A stretch of 64,000 bases of DNA from an uncultured Campylobacter sp. (GCF_963526985.1 NZ_CAURPW010000006.1:1-64000); one strand, 5' to 3'. Counted from the first letter of the stretch, positions 53,533 to 63,160 are shown. Translations and numbers: made by a program. Notes: a model not told the origin generated them from the letters alone.

Positions 53533-54127
53533 AATTTATGCCATCACGGACGACGTCCTAACGCCAGAGAGTAGCGTGCTAGCGCAGGCCGAGGAGCTAC
53601 TAGAGTGCGGAGTGAAACTTTTACAGTACCGCACCAAGCTTGAGCCCAAAAACGAGCGCGTAGCGACTGCGCTAAAAGAGCTTTGCGAGCGTTACGGCGC
53701 GAGATTTATCGTAAACGACGACGTAAATTTTGCCGCCAAAATAGGCGCAAACGCCGTGCACATCGGCAAAGACGACGGCGGAGTAAAGGCCGCTAGAAAG
53801 ATCTTAGGCGAGGACGCTTTCATCGGCGTTAGCTGCTACGACGATCTAAATTTAGCCCTAAAAGCGCAGGACGAGGGCGCTTCTTACGCGGCATTTGGCG
53901 CCGTGTTTGCAAGCCCGACCAAACCGCACGCCCCGCTTTGTAAATTTGAAACGATAATGCGCGCAAAAGAAATTTTACGCATCCCCGTTTGCGTGATCGG
54001 CGGCATAAACGCGGCAAATATCGCGCAAATCGCCGCGCTAAACCCAGACTACGTCGCCGTTATCTCGGCACTCTACCGCCCAGCACCTATAAAAGAAAAT
54101 CTGCGAAATCTGCAAGCGTTTTTGTAA
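53525..54127 (+). CDS. thiE: Thiamine phosphate synthase
   Basis: This 200-residue TIM-barrel enzyme joins HMP-PP and thiazole phosphate to thiamine phosphate. It starts from GTG at 53525 inside the end of thiD. Motifs are YAITDDVL, LLQYRTKLE (RxK), FIVNDDVNFAAKIGANAVHI, GVSCYDD, AFGAVFASPTKP and VIGGINAANI. It is translationally coupled to thiD. Confidence 0.95.
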   Translation: MAEIYAITDDVLTPESSVLAQAEELLECGVKLLQYRTKLEPKNERVATALKELCERYGARFIVNDDVNFAAKIGANAVHIGKDDGGVKAARKILGEDAFIGVSCYDDLNLALKAQDEGASYAAFGAVFASPTKPHAPLCKFETIMRAKEILRIPVCVIGGINAANIAQIAALNPDYVAVISALYRPAPIKENLRNLQAFL

Positions 54128-54230
54128 AAATACGCTAAATTTGCGTCAAATTTGCGTCGCTAAATTGCGCAATGCTCCGCTCAAATTTAAGCAAAGTCCG
54201 ATAAAATTTACTTGATTAAAAAGGAGAAAA

Positions 54231-54782
54231 ATGAAAACTCTAATCATCCTAGCCCACCCGGGCATCCAAAACTCGGTCATAAACAAACGCCTGCTGCAAG
54301 AGGCCCTTAAAGAGCCGCAGCGCTTTAGCGTTCATGATTTGACGCGGGTTTACGCAGGCGGTGACATCGACGCCGAGCGCGAGCAAGAGCTCATCAGGGC
54401 CCACGACGCCCTCGTTTTGCAGTTTCCGCTTCACAACTTCTCCTGCCCTCCGATTTTAAAATCGTGGATCGACGCGGTAATGACGCACGGCTTTGCCTAC
54501 GGACGCGGCGCAGACGGCATAGCGGGGCGCAAGGTGGCTCTAGCCGTGACCGCGGGCATCAAAAAGAGCGACTACTGCCCGCAAGGACGCTATCATTTTA
54601 GCTTGCGCGAGGTTCTTACGCCGTTTGAGCTTGCGTTTAAATACTATTTTCATGCCGACTACCGCGATTTTTTCGCATTTTACGGCGCCGAGGAGACTCC
54701 CGGCGTGGACTACGTATCAAGCCATGACGATTTAGAGCGCGGTGCCAGAGAATACGCGGAGTTTTTGCGAAATTTAGGCTAA
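54231..54782 (+). CDS. NAD(P)H oxidoreductase (KefF/MdaB-type flavodoxin-like)
   Basis: This 183-residue flavodoxin-like quinone reductase shows the early LIILAHPGIQNSVINKRLLQ, DALVLQFPLHNFSCPPILKSW, HGFAYGRGADGIAGRK and the late FYGAEETPGVDY. It likely reduces quinones with NAD(P)H using FMN. An AAAGGAG site precedes the ATG and a TAAAAT box lies at 54202-54207. It is monocistronic. Confidence 0.9.
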   Translation: MKTLIILAHPGIQNSVINKRLLQEALKEPQRFSVHDLTRVYAGGDIDAEREQELIRAHDALVLQFPLHNFSCPPILKSWIDAVMTHGFAYGRGADGIAGRKVALAVTAGIKKSDYCPQGRYHFSLREVLTPFELAFKYYFHADYRDFFAFYGAEETPGVDYVSSHDDLERGAREYAEFLRNLG

Positions 54783-55740
54783 ATTTGACGGTCGCGGTAA
54801 ATTTAGAGCGCTCTTTGGGCAAGCCCGGTAAGTAACGCGCGCTTGTCTTTCCGTAAATATCGCTCTAAATCAAGCTAAGCCGCCGCCGTTTTTCTTTGCC
54901 GAGACTTTCGGCAAAATTCGCGAAATACGAAAGCGGTCTAGCAAGTGCGGCGAATTCGCGCTAGATTAGCGGATTAGCAAAGGCGGCCATTCGTCCGCGC
55001 CGTTTAAATTAACGAGTTAAGTTAAGCCAGGCCCACGTTTTAAAAGCGGCTAAAATCCCCAAATTTCCTAGCGCCGTCCAAATCCAAGCGCCAGACTTTG
55101 GGCGTTAAAATTAATCCGAAAGCGCAAATTTAACCCGCTACGCCGTAAATTTCGCTTGCCCGCACGGAAGCAAGCCCGCATTTTGCCCTAAGCCGCAAAA
55201 AGCCGCAAGACTACGCTAGCTTGCGCCGTTACGAGCCTAAATAAACCCTACAAAAACCGACAAAAGCGCAAATTTCGCTCGTTTTGCGCCTCCCAAAAAC
55301 AAACTAATCTCAAAGCGGCGCCGTACCTCTAAGCTCTAGAAGTCAAATTTAACGCGTCAAATTCGCGCCTTTTGGGATTAAATTTAGTCTGCGCCAGCCA
55401 AGAACGCAAATTTAAGCGCGGCAGGGATGCAAAACTAATTTTAGCCGTTTCGCGCAGGGCCAAATCCCGCCAGGCAAAACTAAATGCCGGCTTAAATTTA
55501 CGCCTTTGCCGTAAAAATATCGACGCAAAACGCGCAAATTCGGCGCAAAATCAAAAGGCGTGTTTATAAATTTTAGGCGTAAATAAAACCCGTTAAGACG
55601 GCTAGCTTGGATTTGTCCTGCCGCCTCGCGGGCGCAAATTTACGCTAGGCCGAACCTAAACAGCGCGCCGCTAATTCAAGCGCTAAATTACGAAGCGGCC
55701 AAGCTCCGACCTACCAGCTCAAAACTAGGCCGCGCCGAGG
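54783..55740. other. Longest gene-free region of the window
   Basis: About 960 bases between convergent genes. The only longer frame (55372-55569) is a basic low-complexity shadow. Words such as GCGCAAATTT and CTAAATTT recur throughout. No RNA or mobile-element feature was recognised. Confidence 0.5.
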
Positions 55741-56619
55741 CTAATCTTTTTTATAAAACACGTTAAAACCAAATCCGCCGAGCAAGATCATCAAGCCGGC
55801 AATCCCCGCAAAAGGCGAAAACCAAAAATCCATCGTTCCCGCATAGAGCAAAACAAGTCCCGCGCAAAGGCTGATCGCGATATCTGCGCTAAACCAAAGC
55901 GCCCTTTCAAAAAAGCCTTGAGATTTTTTTGCCGTCAGATTTTTGCTGAGATTTCGTATCTCTAAAACCTTGAAATTTTCGTATTTCACGCTCGCTTCGT
56001 CGCCGTTTTCTAACTCCAGGGCGCGCTTTTTAGGGCTGCTGCCCCACAAAAACGTATCGCCGACCGTAACGCTAAAATAATTTTTCTCTTTCGTCTCAAA
56101 AATCCTTAGATTGCGCACCATGCCGCTAACCTCGCCGCTAGACTTGGGCTCTTTTGCGACGCCGAGCATCGATCTAACGCGCAAGCCCAAAGACGCCTCG
56201 CGGTGATATTTAAACCAAGCAAAGGCAAGAGAACCGAACCCAAAAACTAACAGCAAAGTGCCAAAAAGCGGCTGTCGTCCGCCAAAGCCCGAGAAAATCG
56301 CCCAAACGCCTGCCGCGCCAAACAGCAAAAACAGCGCGAAAAATAGAGCCGCAAAAAAGGAGCTAGGCTCGTAGGCGTACCAGGCCGCGGAGTTTAGGGA
56401 GCGGTTTTTTAGCCCCAAAACCCGCCCCTTTTTATCGCAAACAACCAGCGCTTCGTCGCCGTCATTTACCGGCAAGAGCGGGCTTTGCAGCGAGCGGATG
56501 TTTAAAATTTGATCCTCCAAGCCAAAGCTATAATCAAATCCGCTTTTGTCATTATAGACGCACTCAAGCGAATTTATGCGGCAGCTAAGCAGGTTTAAAC
56601 CGTTTTTCGTTTCTTGCAA
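55741..56619 (-). CDS. Membrane protein of unknown function
   Basis: This 292-residue protein starts from TTG with an AGAGGA site. Residues 1-90 are a beta-rich soluble part (ILNIRSLQSPLLPVNDGDEA with LVVCDKKGRVLGLKN). Two helices follow (about residues 98-145), then a second soluble part and two C-terminal helices. The N-terminal part resembles the product of the next upstream gene, so the two are distant paralogues. No known family is assigned. Confidence 0.75.
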   Translation of the reverse strand: MQETKNGLNLLSCRINSLECVYNDKSGFDYSFGLEDQILNIRSLQSPLLPVNDGDEALVVCDKKGRVLGLKNRSLNSAAWYAYEPSSFFAALFFALFLLFGAAGVWAIFSGFGGRQPLFGTLLLVFGFGSLAFAWFKYHREASLGLRVRSMLGVAKEPKSSGEVSGMVRNLRIFETKEKNYFSVTVGDTFLWGSSPKKRALELENGDEASVKYENFKVLEIRNLSKNLTAKKSQGFFERALWFSADIAISLCAGLVLLYAGTMDFWFSPFAGIAGLMILLGGFGFNVFYKKD

Positions 56620-56769
56620 GCTAAATCCTCTTTAAATTTTACGTTTTCGCGCCCGAAATTTGAGCGATATAAATTTGCGCGCCTATAAATTTGATCGCTC
56701 ATTCGCCCGTCAAATTTAAAATAGGCGCCGAATTTGCCGCGTTTTTTAGCGGGCGAATTTGACGGCAAA

Positions 56770-57270
56770 CTACAAATTCGCTTCTTTTAAAAATTTTCTC
56801 AAAGCTAGATACGCCTCGACCATGCCGCTTAAGCTTTTGTTTTCGCTCCAGTATATGTGCAAAAAGGGCAGCGATAAAAACAAGCAAACGACAAAGGCAA
56901 ACAAGGCTACCATGCCTGCAAATTCGGACAAATACTTGCTTAGATAAATGATAGGTATCGCAAAAATCGCGCCTAAAATTTTACCCGGAACGATATCAAA
57001 GATTGCTGCCCACGATAGTATAAAGTGTGCGCGCCAAGCGTAGTTTTTGAGCCACTTGCCCGAGGTTAAATTTTTAAAATTCCAAACCTCGTTTTGCTCG
57101 TCATAGGCGATAGCTAGGCGGTCGTTTTCGCGAGGCACGAGACGATCTTTAGAAATTTTGGCGTTAAATTTCGCGCCTGCGATCTCAAAAACGCAGTCAT
57201 CCGTCGCCGCATTCCATCTCACGTTTTTTACCTCGCCCGCTAAGACCTGAAACTCGCGCGAATCTCGCAT
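56770..57270 (-). CDS. Small membrane protein related to its downstream neighbour
   Basis: This 166-residue protein has a beta-rich N-terminus (about residues 1-75: FEIAGAKFNAKISKDRLVPR then ENDRLAIAYDEQNEVWNFKN) and two or three membrane helices (about residues 80-145). The N-terminal layout and the DRLAIAYDEQ / DEALVVCDKKG match suggest paralogy with the protein encoded at 55741. A GGAG site precedes the ATG. Its function is unknown. Confidence 0.72.
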   Translation of the reverse strand: MRDSREFQVLAGEVKNVRWNAATDDCVFEIAGAKFNAKISKDRLVPRENDRLAIAYDEQNEVWNFKNLTSGKWLKNYAWRAHFILSWAAIFDIVPGKILGAIFAIPIIYLSKYLSEFAGMVALFAFVVCLFLSLPFLHIYWSENKSLSGMVEAYLALRKFLKEANL

Positions 57271-57434
57271 CTAAATTTTCTCCAAAGTTTTTGTAAATTC
57301 GTAAAAATTAACGCCGCGCAAATTTGAGCTGGGCGTAAAAATACGTCAAATTTGAGCAAGGCGCCCGCGCGGACGATAAAATTTGACGGATAGCCTGGCC
57401 GAAAATCAAATTTACGCCGCAAAAGCCCGCAAAT

Positions 57435-58067
57435 TTACCGCGCCGATAGTCCTTCCAGCTCCTTTGCCAGCGCGTTTACTTTCGAGTCGTCCATGCCGTT
57501 GCGCTCGACGTCGCTCACGACGATGTCCTCCCACGCCTTGGCAAACTCGGCCTGCGATAGCCCAAGGCCGCCCTCGCCCTTTGGCAGCATGCCACTAATC
57601 ACCAGCGTGCGGAAGCACGTGTGGCGGTCGCCCTTGTAGGCCTTGCACTGCTCTAGCGAGTTTTTAAACTCGGCTACTAGGTGCTGCGCGACCTTGTCGT
57701 CCGGATACTTTTCTGCCGCGCGAGCTATGTCAAGCGCTGTTTCGTAGTACTGCGAGATGGCCTTAAACTCGCCGTTTTTGGCGGCGTATTCGAGTAGTTC
57801 GCCCGCTCTTTTGCTATCTCTTGGCGTGCCTAGACCCGTAACGTAGAGCAGTCCCAGATCCCCACAGGCGTCTCTTAATCCCTCGTCGCAGTATTTTTTG
57901 CGAAGATTAAATTCCTCTTTAAATTTACCGCTTTCAAAGTAGTCGTTCGCGCCCGCGACGGAGTTGTACTCGCGCAGTACTTTTGCGTACTGCTCGGGGC
58001 TAAATGGCTTTGCCTGCGCGAAAACGGCGCAAAGAGCAAGCAGGGCCGCGGCTAAAATTTTATTCAT
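57435..58067 (-). CDS. Secreted Sel1-like protein
   Basis: This 210-residue protein has a signal peptide (MNKILAAALLALCAVFAQA) and Sel1-like segments (KKYCDEGLRDACGDLGLLYV with TGLGTPRDSKRAGELLEYAA). Cysteines C/C spaced as in periplasmic Sel1 proteins are present. The C-terminal half is less repeat-like. Its ATG overlaps the stop of the aminotransferase gene (ATGA), so the two are translated together. Confidence 0.8.
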   Translation of the reverse strand: MNKILAAALLALCAVFAQAKPFSPEQYAKVLREYNSVAGANDYFESGKFKEEFNLRKKYCDEGLRDACGDLGLLYVTGLGTPRDSKRAGELLEYAAKNGEFKAISQYYETALDIARAAEKYPDDKVAQHLVAEFKNSLEQCKAYKGDRHTCFRTLVISGMLPKGEGGLGLSQAEFAKAWEDIVVSDVERNGMDDSKVNALAKELEGLSAR

Positions 58068-59356
58068 TTTTTATCCTTTTTGGTTTTAAATTTTTTGATA
58101 GTTTTTTTGACGGCCTTTAGCAGATATGCGACGTCTTTTGGCGTGTGGGAGTAGTGCAGGCTCACGCGCACCCAGCCAGGCTTTTGATCAAATTTCTGAT
58201 CGTCTTTTAGTCCGAGCAGATCGTGTCCGTACGGACCGGCGCACGCGCACCCCGCACGGGTCTGCACGCCGTAGTCCTGGCTTAGCGCTTCGGCAAAATC
58301 ATAAGGCGAAACGCCTTTAACATTAAACGCGAAAATCGGCAGCCTCGGCACTGCGCGCGGAAAATAACTCACGACCTCGGGGATTTTATCCAGCCCCTCG
58401 CAAAATAGCTTCGTTAGCTCATCCTCGCGGCTTTTTATGACGTCTAGGCCGACCTCGTTTCGCAGTCTGTATGCTAGCGAGGCTCTAATCAGCCCCATCA
58501 CGTGCTGGGTGCCGCCCTCCTCGGTGCGCTCTACGCTTGGCGCGAAAAAATGCGAGCTGCGGCTCACGTAGCTAACGGTCCCGCCTGCGGCAAATGTCGG
58601 TTTGTCTGATTTTACCAGCTCTTTTTTTATCGCGAGCAGTCCACAGCTACCCACGCCTCCTAAAAGCTTATGCGGCGAGAGAAATAGCGCGTCGAAGTAG
58701 TCGGCGTCAAGGTTGTCGTGCGGACTAAGGCTAGCCGCGTCAAAAGCCACGGTCGCGCCGTATCGCTTCATCATCACGTAAATTTTTTTGTAGTCGCTGA
58801 TTATCCCCGTGACGTTTGAGGCCGCGCTAAAAGAGCCGATGATCTCGCGCTTTGAGTTGATTTTGAGCAGTTGATCGAGCCTGCCGAAATTTATCTCCCC
58901 GCTCTTACTTAGCGGTATGCGCACCACCTCGCACAACCCCTCGCGCAGGCTGACCTCGTTTGAGTGATGCTCGTAGGGCGAGACGATGACGAGGGGCAAA
59001 TTTGCGCCCTTTAGGCTCTCCTCGCCCAGACGGTTCGCGCTCATAGGCGGCAAGTAAAGCCCCATGATTTCCTCAAATTTCTTTATCGCTCCGGTCGCGC
59101 CGCAGCCCGTAGAGATCAGATAAAACCGCTCGTCAAGCCCCAGCGCGTCTTTTAGGTTTTGCCTTGCTTTTTCGTAGCGCTTTTGCGTCTTTAGCGCGTT
59201 TGAGGCGCTTTCAGAGTGCGTGTTGGCGTAGGTTTTTAGGTATTTTGCGATCTTGCGCTCGATAGGCGCGTAGGCTAGGCCCGAGGCCGTATAGTCAAAG
59301 TATCGCACGCCTTTTTTTAAAATTATATTTTTTCTGATTTCGTCGATGCTAACCAA
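58064..59356 (-). CDS. Class V aminotransferase / cysteine desulfurase-like protein
   Basis: This 430-residue PLP enzyme starts from TTG with an AAGGA site. It has YFDYTASGLAYAP, TGCGATGAIKKFEE, SPYEHHSNEV, VAFDAASLSPH, the PLP-lysine segment FLSPHKLLGGVGSCG, and the late RAGCACAGPYGHDLLG, whose cysteine could be the desulfurase nucleophile. It resembles CsdA-type enzymes more than IscS/NifS. The substrate is not certain. The coupled Sel1 gene downstream gives no metabolic clue. Confidence 0.88.
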   Translation of the reverse strand: MVSIDEIRKNIILKKGVRYFDYTASGLAYAPIERKIAKYLKTYANTHSESASNALKTQKRYEKARQNLKDALGLDERFYLISTGCGATGAIKKFEEIMGLYLPPMSANRLGEESLKGANLPLVIVSPYEHHSNEVSLREGLCEVVRIPLSKSGEINFGRLDQLLKINSKREIIGSFSAASNVTGIISDYKKIYVMMKRYGATVAFDAASLSPHDNLDADYFDALFLSPHKLLGGVGSCGLLAIKKELVKSDKPTFAAGGTVSYVSRSSHFFAPSVERTEEGGTQHVMGLIRASLAYRLRNEVGLDVIKSREDELTKLFCEGLDKIPEVVSYFPRAVPRLPIFAFNVKGVSPYDFAEALSQDYGVQTRAGCACAGPYGHDLLGLKDDQKFDQKPGWVRVSLHYSHTPKDVAYLLKAVKKTIKKFKTKKDKK

Positions 59357-59471
59357 AATTTTTCCTTGTAAAAAAAGAGATTATAACCAAAGTTGTGCTA
59401 AAATGGGCTAAAAAGGAGCGAAAATCTACGCCTTAAAATCAAGCTTCGCGCGCTTTAAGCACCTTGATATC

Positions 59472-60287
59472 TTGCAGCTTATTTACTTTCATTTAGTATT
59501 TGACGCGCTAAATTTTGAGGCGAGTTATTACGATATTTTCGAGGCGATAGAAAAAGAAATTTTAGATAAATTTGAAGATTTGTCGCTCAAATTTAGCTTT
59601 GACGCGCCTTTTGAAAACGAGCTTAAATTTGCCCTTTGCAAGCTTGCTAAAAACGACCGCAAAAAATACGCTCTAAATAAATTTTTGCCCCGCCCTCTCA
59701 TCCTGAAAATTTACGCCGCTGCGATAAACTCAGGCGTAGTCAGCATCGAAAAGACGCTGGAAAAACCGCGCGTAAAAAGCAAATATCAAAAATCTAAAAA
59801 GCTGCCCGAGCGCGATAAGGCGCAGGATAAAGTGGTCTTTAACGACAATTTTACTAGATTTTGGTTTTATTTCATCGAGCCGAATTTGACCCTTTTAAAA
59901 AACGGCGAAAAGGCCGCGCTGATGGAGATTATTAGACGCGAGTTCGACTCGTACGCAGGCTTTGGCTTTGAGCTGCTTTGCCGCGAGCTTTTGGCGTTTA
60001 GGCTAGGTACGGAGCCCGCGCGAGTGCGGAGTTTATGGGCGAAAAATATCGAGATAGATATATTTTTGAGTATCGAAGGTCGCATAGTCGTCGGAGAAGC
60101 TAAATTTAAAGAGCATAAAATTTGCAAAAACGTGGTAAATTTACTCCTTAAAAAATGCGAGCGACTAGGCTTCGTGCCGGGCGCCGTAGCGCTATTTTCC
60201 AAAAGCGGCTTTAGCAACGAAGTCGGCCGCCTAAAAAACGACCGAATTTTACTTTTTGATTTAGAAAATTTCGAGGAGCTTTTATGA
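59472..60287 (+). CDS. DUF234-like nuclease-fold protein upstream of flgS
   Basis: This protein of at least 271 residues starts at TTG 59472, which has no ribosome site. A perfect AAAGGAG at 59412-59418 precedes an in-frame ATC at 59424, so the true start may be that non-standard codon, adding 16 residues. The C-terminal half has FWFYFIEPNL, FGFELLCRELLAF and EIDIFLSIEGRIVVGEAKF, a PD-(D/E)xK-like pattern as in the DUF234 domain of archaeal-type ATPases. No ATPase domain is present. It overlaps flgS by 4 bases (ATGA), and C. jejuni also has a gene before flgS. Confidence 0.78.
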   Translation: MQLIYFHLVFDALNFEASYYDIFEAIEKEILDKFEDLSLKFSFDAPFENELKFALCKLAKNDRKKYALNKFLPRPLILKIYAAAINSGVVSIEKTLEKPRVKSKYQKSKKLPERDKAQDKVVFNDNFTRFWFYFIEPNLTLLKNGEKAALMEIIRREFDSYAGFGFELLCRELLAFRLGTEPARVRSLWAKNIEIDIFLSIEGRIVVGEAKFKEHKICKNVVNLLLKKCERLGFVPGAVALFSKSGFSNEVGRLKNDRILLFDLENFEELL

Positions 60288-61282
60288 CCCAGATCGATAA
60301 AACCAGCGTCCAGGACGGACTAAAAAGTCTGATCGAGCAGACCTATCTGATAGAGCGCGAGTATAAAAACCTAACGGCGTCCTATGCGAGTTTGCAAGGC
60401 TTCATCAAAGATATCGTGGAAATTTTGCCAAACGCGATCTGGGTTTTGGACGAGGCGGGCGAGATATTTTTACAAAACTCAGAAGCCCTAAAACTAGGGC
60501 AAATTTTAAAATTTATCCCGCAAAATGAAGGCGAGATAAGCGCCGCGGGACAAATATACCTCATCAAAATCGCCCAAAAAGAGGGCAAAAAAATCATCTC
60601 CGCAACCGACATAACGACCGAAAAACGCACCGAGCGCCTAGCCTCGATGGGTCAGGTCGCAGCCCATCTAGCCCACGAGATACGCAACCCCGTGGGCTCG
60701 ATCTCGCTGCTAGCCTCGACGCTGATAAAAAAAGCGGGCGACCACGATCGCCCTGTCGTCGAGCAGATGCAAAAGGCGATCTGGCGCGTCGAGCGCATCA
60801 TCAAGGCTACTTTGCTTTTCACCAAAGGCCTAACGATAAACGCGCGCGAATTTAACCTAGCCGAGCTAAAAGGCGAATGCGAGGCCGCCATAGAGTGCTA
60901 CACCTACGGCAAGGAGATCAAATTTAGCCTAAACTTCCCCGACCTGCCCTATGTGGGCGACCGCGATTTGCTCGCAATGGTGTTTCAAAACATGCTATTT
61001 AACGCGATCGACGCGGTCGAGGAAAACGAGGACGATGATGGCTGGGTGCGCGTGGACTACCGATACTGCGACGGCGAGCATAAATTTGCCGTGACCGATA
61101 GCGGCGTGCCGATCAAAAACCAAGCAATGGTCTTTGAACCCTTTAAAACGAGCAAACTAAAGGGCAACGGCCTAGGCCTGCACCTGTGTCTGCAAATCGT
61201 CCAAGCCCACGGCGGCAGCATCGAAATCGAGCTTGAGCCAAAGAGCTTTTGTGTAAATTTGCCCGCAAAGACGGGCGGCTAG
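60284..61282 (+). CDS. flgS: Flagellar sensor histidine kinase FlgS
   Basis: This 332-residue soluble histidine kinase has a PAS-like N-terminus (VEILPNAIWVLDEAGEIFLQ), the H-box LAHEIRNPVGSISLLASTL (phospho-His about residue 131), the N-box MVFQNMLFNAIDAVEEN, and G-boxes DSGVPI and KLKGNGLGLHLC. In Campylobacter FlgS phosphorylates FlgR, which activates sigma54 rod and hook genes. It has no membrane segment, as expected. It is coupled to the gene upstream. Confidence 0.92.
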   Translation: MTQIDKTSVQDGLKSLIEQTYLIEREYKNLTASYASLQGFIKDIVEILPNAIWVLDEAGEIFLQNSEALKLGQILKFIPQNEGEISAAGQIYLIKIAQKEGKKIISATDITTEKRTERLASMGQVAAHLAHEIRNPVGSISLLASTLIKKAGDHDRPVVEQMQKAIWRVERIIKATLLFTKGLTINAREFNLAELKGECEAAIECYTYGKEIKFSLNFPDLPYVGDRDLLAMVFQNMLFNAIDAVEENEDDDGWVRVDYRYCDGEHKFAVTDSGVPIKNQAMVFEPFKTSKLKGNGLGLHLCLQIVQAHGGSIEIELEPKSFCVNLPAKTGG

Positions 61283-61385
61283 GCGGAGTTTAAATTTAAG
61301 AAAATTTAGGGCGACGAGAGGTTTAAAATTTGCTTCGAAGAGCCCAGCAACAAACGTAAAAACAACCAAAACACAAGGAGAGAAT

Positions 61386-62060
61386 ATGAAATTTGACGCG
61401 AAAATTTTAGAGGATTTGGCGGTGTGGTTTGAGGAGCTAAAGGAGATTAAATTTAGCGAACTTTTAGCGGGCGGCGCGGCAAACACTGCATTTATCAGCG
61501 TGGATATGATAGAGGGATTTTGTAGCACCGGACCGCTAGCTAGCCCGCGAGTAGCAGCGACCTCGGACGCCATAGCGCAGGCTTTTAGCGCGGCTTACGC
61601 GGCGGGAGCTAGAAATCTCGTGCTGCTCGAGGATAGCCACGAGGCAAACTGCGCGGAATTTGACGCATTTCCGCCCCACGCTATCAAAGGTACCGAGGGT
61701 GCAAAGACGATACCGCAGCTGCGCGAACTGCCGTTTTTTGGCGAGATAAAAATCTTTCGCAAAAACTCCCTGAGCGCGGCCTACTGCACCGAATTTAACG
61801 CGTTTATCACGCAAAATCCACACATAGATACCTTCGTGGTGCTAGGCGACTGCACCGATCTGTGCGTCTATCAGCTAGTCTCGCACCTAAAACTTAGCGC
61901 AAACGAGGCAAACGTCAGGCGCAGAGTCGTCGTACCTGCAAATCTCGTCGCCACATACGACGCGCCGGGGCACGAGGGGGACTTTTATCACGCGATGTTT
62001 TTGCGGCATATGCAAACGGGTCTTGGCGCGCAAGTCGTGCGAGGGATAAAATTTAATTAA
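61386..62060 (+). CDS. Isochorismatase-family cysteine hydrolase
   Basis: This 224-residue protein has SVDMIEGFCSTGPLASPRVA (Asp of the triad), the EDSHEANCAEFDAFPPHAIK metal/substrate region and VVLGDCTDLCVYQLVSHL (catalytic Cys). It is of the nicotinamidase/isochorismatase type, so it may act on nicotinamide or another amide. An AAGGAGAG site precedes the ATG. It lies about 100 bases after flgS and is probably separate. Confidence 0.9.
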   Translation: MKFDAKILEDLAVWFEELKEIKFSELLAGGAANTAFISVDMIEGFCSTGPLASPRVAATSDAIAQAFSAAYAAGARNLVLLEDSHEANCAEFDAFPPHAIKGTEGAKTIPQLRELPFFGEIKIFRKNSLSAAYCTEFNAFITQNPHIDTFVVLGDCTDLCVYQLVSHLKLSANEANVRRRVVVPANLVATYDAPGHEGDFYHAMFLRHMQTGLGAQVVRGIKFN

Positions 62061-62460
62061 GCGGCGAGATTTGCTAAATTTATTTTACGCCGCAAGCTCA
62101 GACTAAGTTTAAATTTAAAAGCAAATCTGCGCTCTAGCGGCAAATAAAGCCGCCCAACATTAAGCAAGACGCGATAAATTTACTCTTTAAATTCGCCCGC
62201 GAGCGTTAATTTATGCCGCCGAACCGAGTTTAAATTTATGCTCTGCTTATGTCGCCGACAAACCGTTAAAAAACAAGTCGTTCGTGCCCACAAAAGTCCG
62301 CCCTTAGCCTCGTTTTAGACAAGGTTGCTTTCACTTCCACCTATTATCTTAGGTGATTTTACTTTTTACGCGCGGCTTCTGCGTTGTAAATTTAAACCGC
62401 GCACCTATAAGGGCATGCTAGCCTTACGCCCAAGGCCTAGAGACGATTTAGCCGCTAAAT
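62061..62460. other. Convergent intergenic region
   Basis: About 400 bases with no supported gene. It holds a hairpin with T-rich tail at 62338-62367 and a smaller GCCTT/AAGGC hairpin at 62421-62436. Confidence 0.45.
62338..62367 (+). terminator. Possible terminator hairpin
   Basis: CACCT (62338-62342), 8 bases, AGGTG (62351-62355), then ATTTTACTTTTT. The stem is short, and it lies nearly 280 bases after the hydrolase stop. Confidence 0.4.
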
Positions 62461-62697
62461 TTACTTTTGCGACTTATCTACGCAAATAGCTTTGGTAATC
62501 TTCGTAGTTAGCGGCGCGATTACGAGTATGCTAGGATACGCTACCGCAAAAGCTTTTGCGTAACTGGCCATCCAAATGCCAAAAAAACCATCGGCAAACC
62601 CCAAATTTACGTATGTAAGTACGCCCGAGATGATAAGCGACATAAAAAGCGCCATAATAAACGCGAAAACAAACCTAAAATACCTAATGTCTATCAT
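62461..62697 (-). CDS. DUF2798 small membrane protein
   Basis: This 78-residue protein has two membrane helices (about residues 6-30 and 42-65), the first with FRFVFAFIMALFMSLIISG and the second followed by LTTKITKAI, which is the DUF2798 plan. Its function is unknown; relatives are small inner-membrane proteins. A GGAG site precedes the ATG. Confidence 0.85.
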   Translation of the reverse strand: MIDIRYFRFVFAFIMALFMSLIISGVLTYVNLGFADGFFGIWMASYAKAFAVAYPSILVIAPLTTKITKAICVDKSQK

Positions 62698-62784
62698 TTT
62701 TCTCCTTTTTTAAAATCTAGTTTGAGACGTTTTTTACGCCAACGCATTCGGTGACGCTCTCACAAAACCGTCTAAATTTAGTTT

Positions 62785-63099
62785 TTATTTGTGGGGCTTC
62801 GTCTTGCTAAAAGAGTAGTTGTTTTTTAGCGCAAAACCCTCAAACATAGCAACCATATCGTCGCGCGCCTGCAAGAACTCCTTAAAATGCGGCGCCTGCC
62901 TGTGCGCCTCATACGCGGCCTCGCCAGCGTAAATTTCAAAAAATATCCACTGGTTCGGCGCATCTTTTAGCGTGAAGGCAAAAAGCACCAGCACGCCGCT
63001 TTCTTTGGCGAGACTTGCTTTCATCTCCTTCATCAAAATTTCTTCAAATTTGGTGTTGTCTTCAGGGCTAAGCGTAATTTTATTTAAACACATATGCAC
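62785..63099 (-). CDS. Antibiotic-biosynthesis-monooxygenase-type protein
   Basis: This 104-residue ferredoxin-like fold protein matches the quinol-monooxygenase YgiN/ABM family: KESGVLVLFAFTLKDAPNQW, FFEIYAGEAAYEAHRQAPHF and KEFLQA. Such proteins may act on quinols or be dimeric stress proteins. A second ATG lies two codons inside, and the ribosome site is weak for both. It probably stands alone. Confidence 0.85.
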   Translation of the reverse strand: MHMCLNKITLSPEDNTKFEEILMKEMKASLAKESGVLVLFAFTLKDAPNQWIFFEIYAGEAAYEAHRQAPHFKEFLQARDDMVAMFEGFALKNNYSFSKTKPHK

Positions 63100-63160
63100 G
63101 CTTTTTAGCGCGCCCTACGAGAGCTCTTTTTGCCCTAAAATCTGGCTCCATATTAAATTA

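Noticed and set aside
55372..55569. 65-codon basic frame in the long spacer
   Set aside because: Composition like other spacer frames, with no ribosome site or domain.
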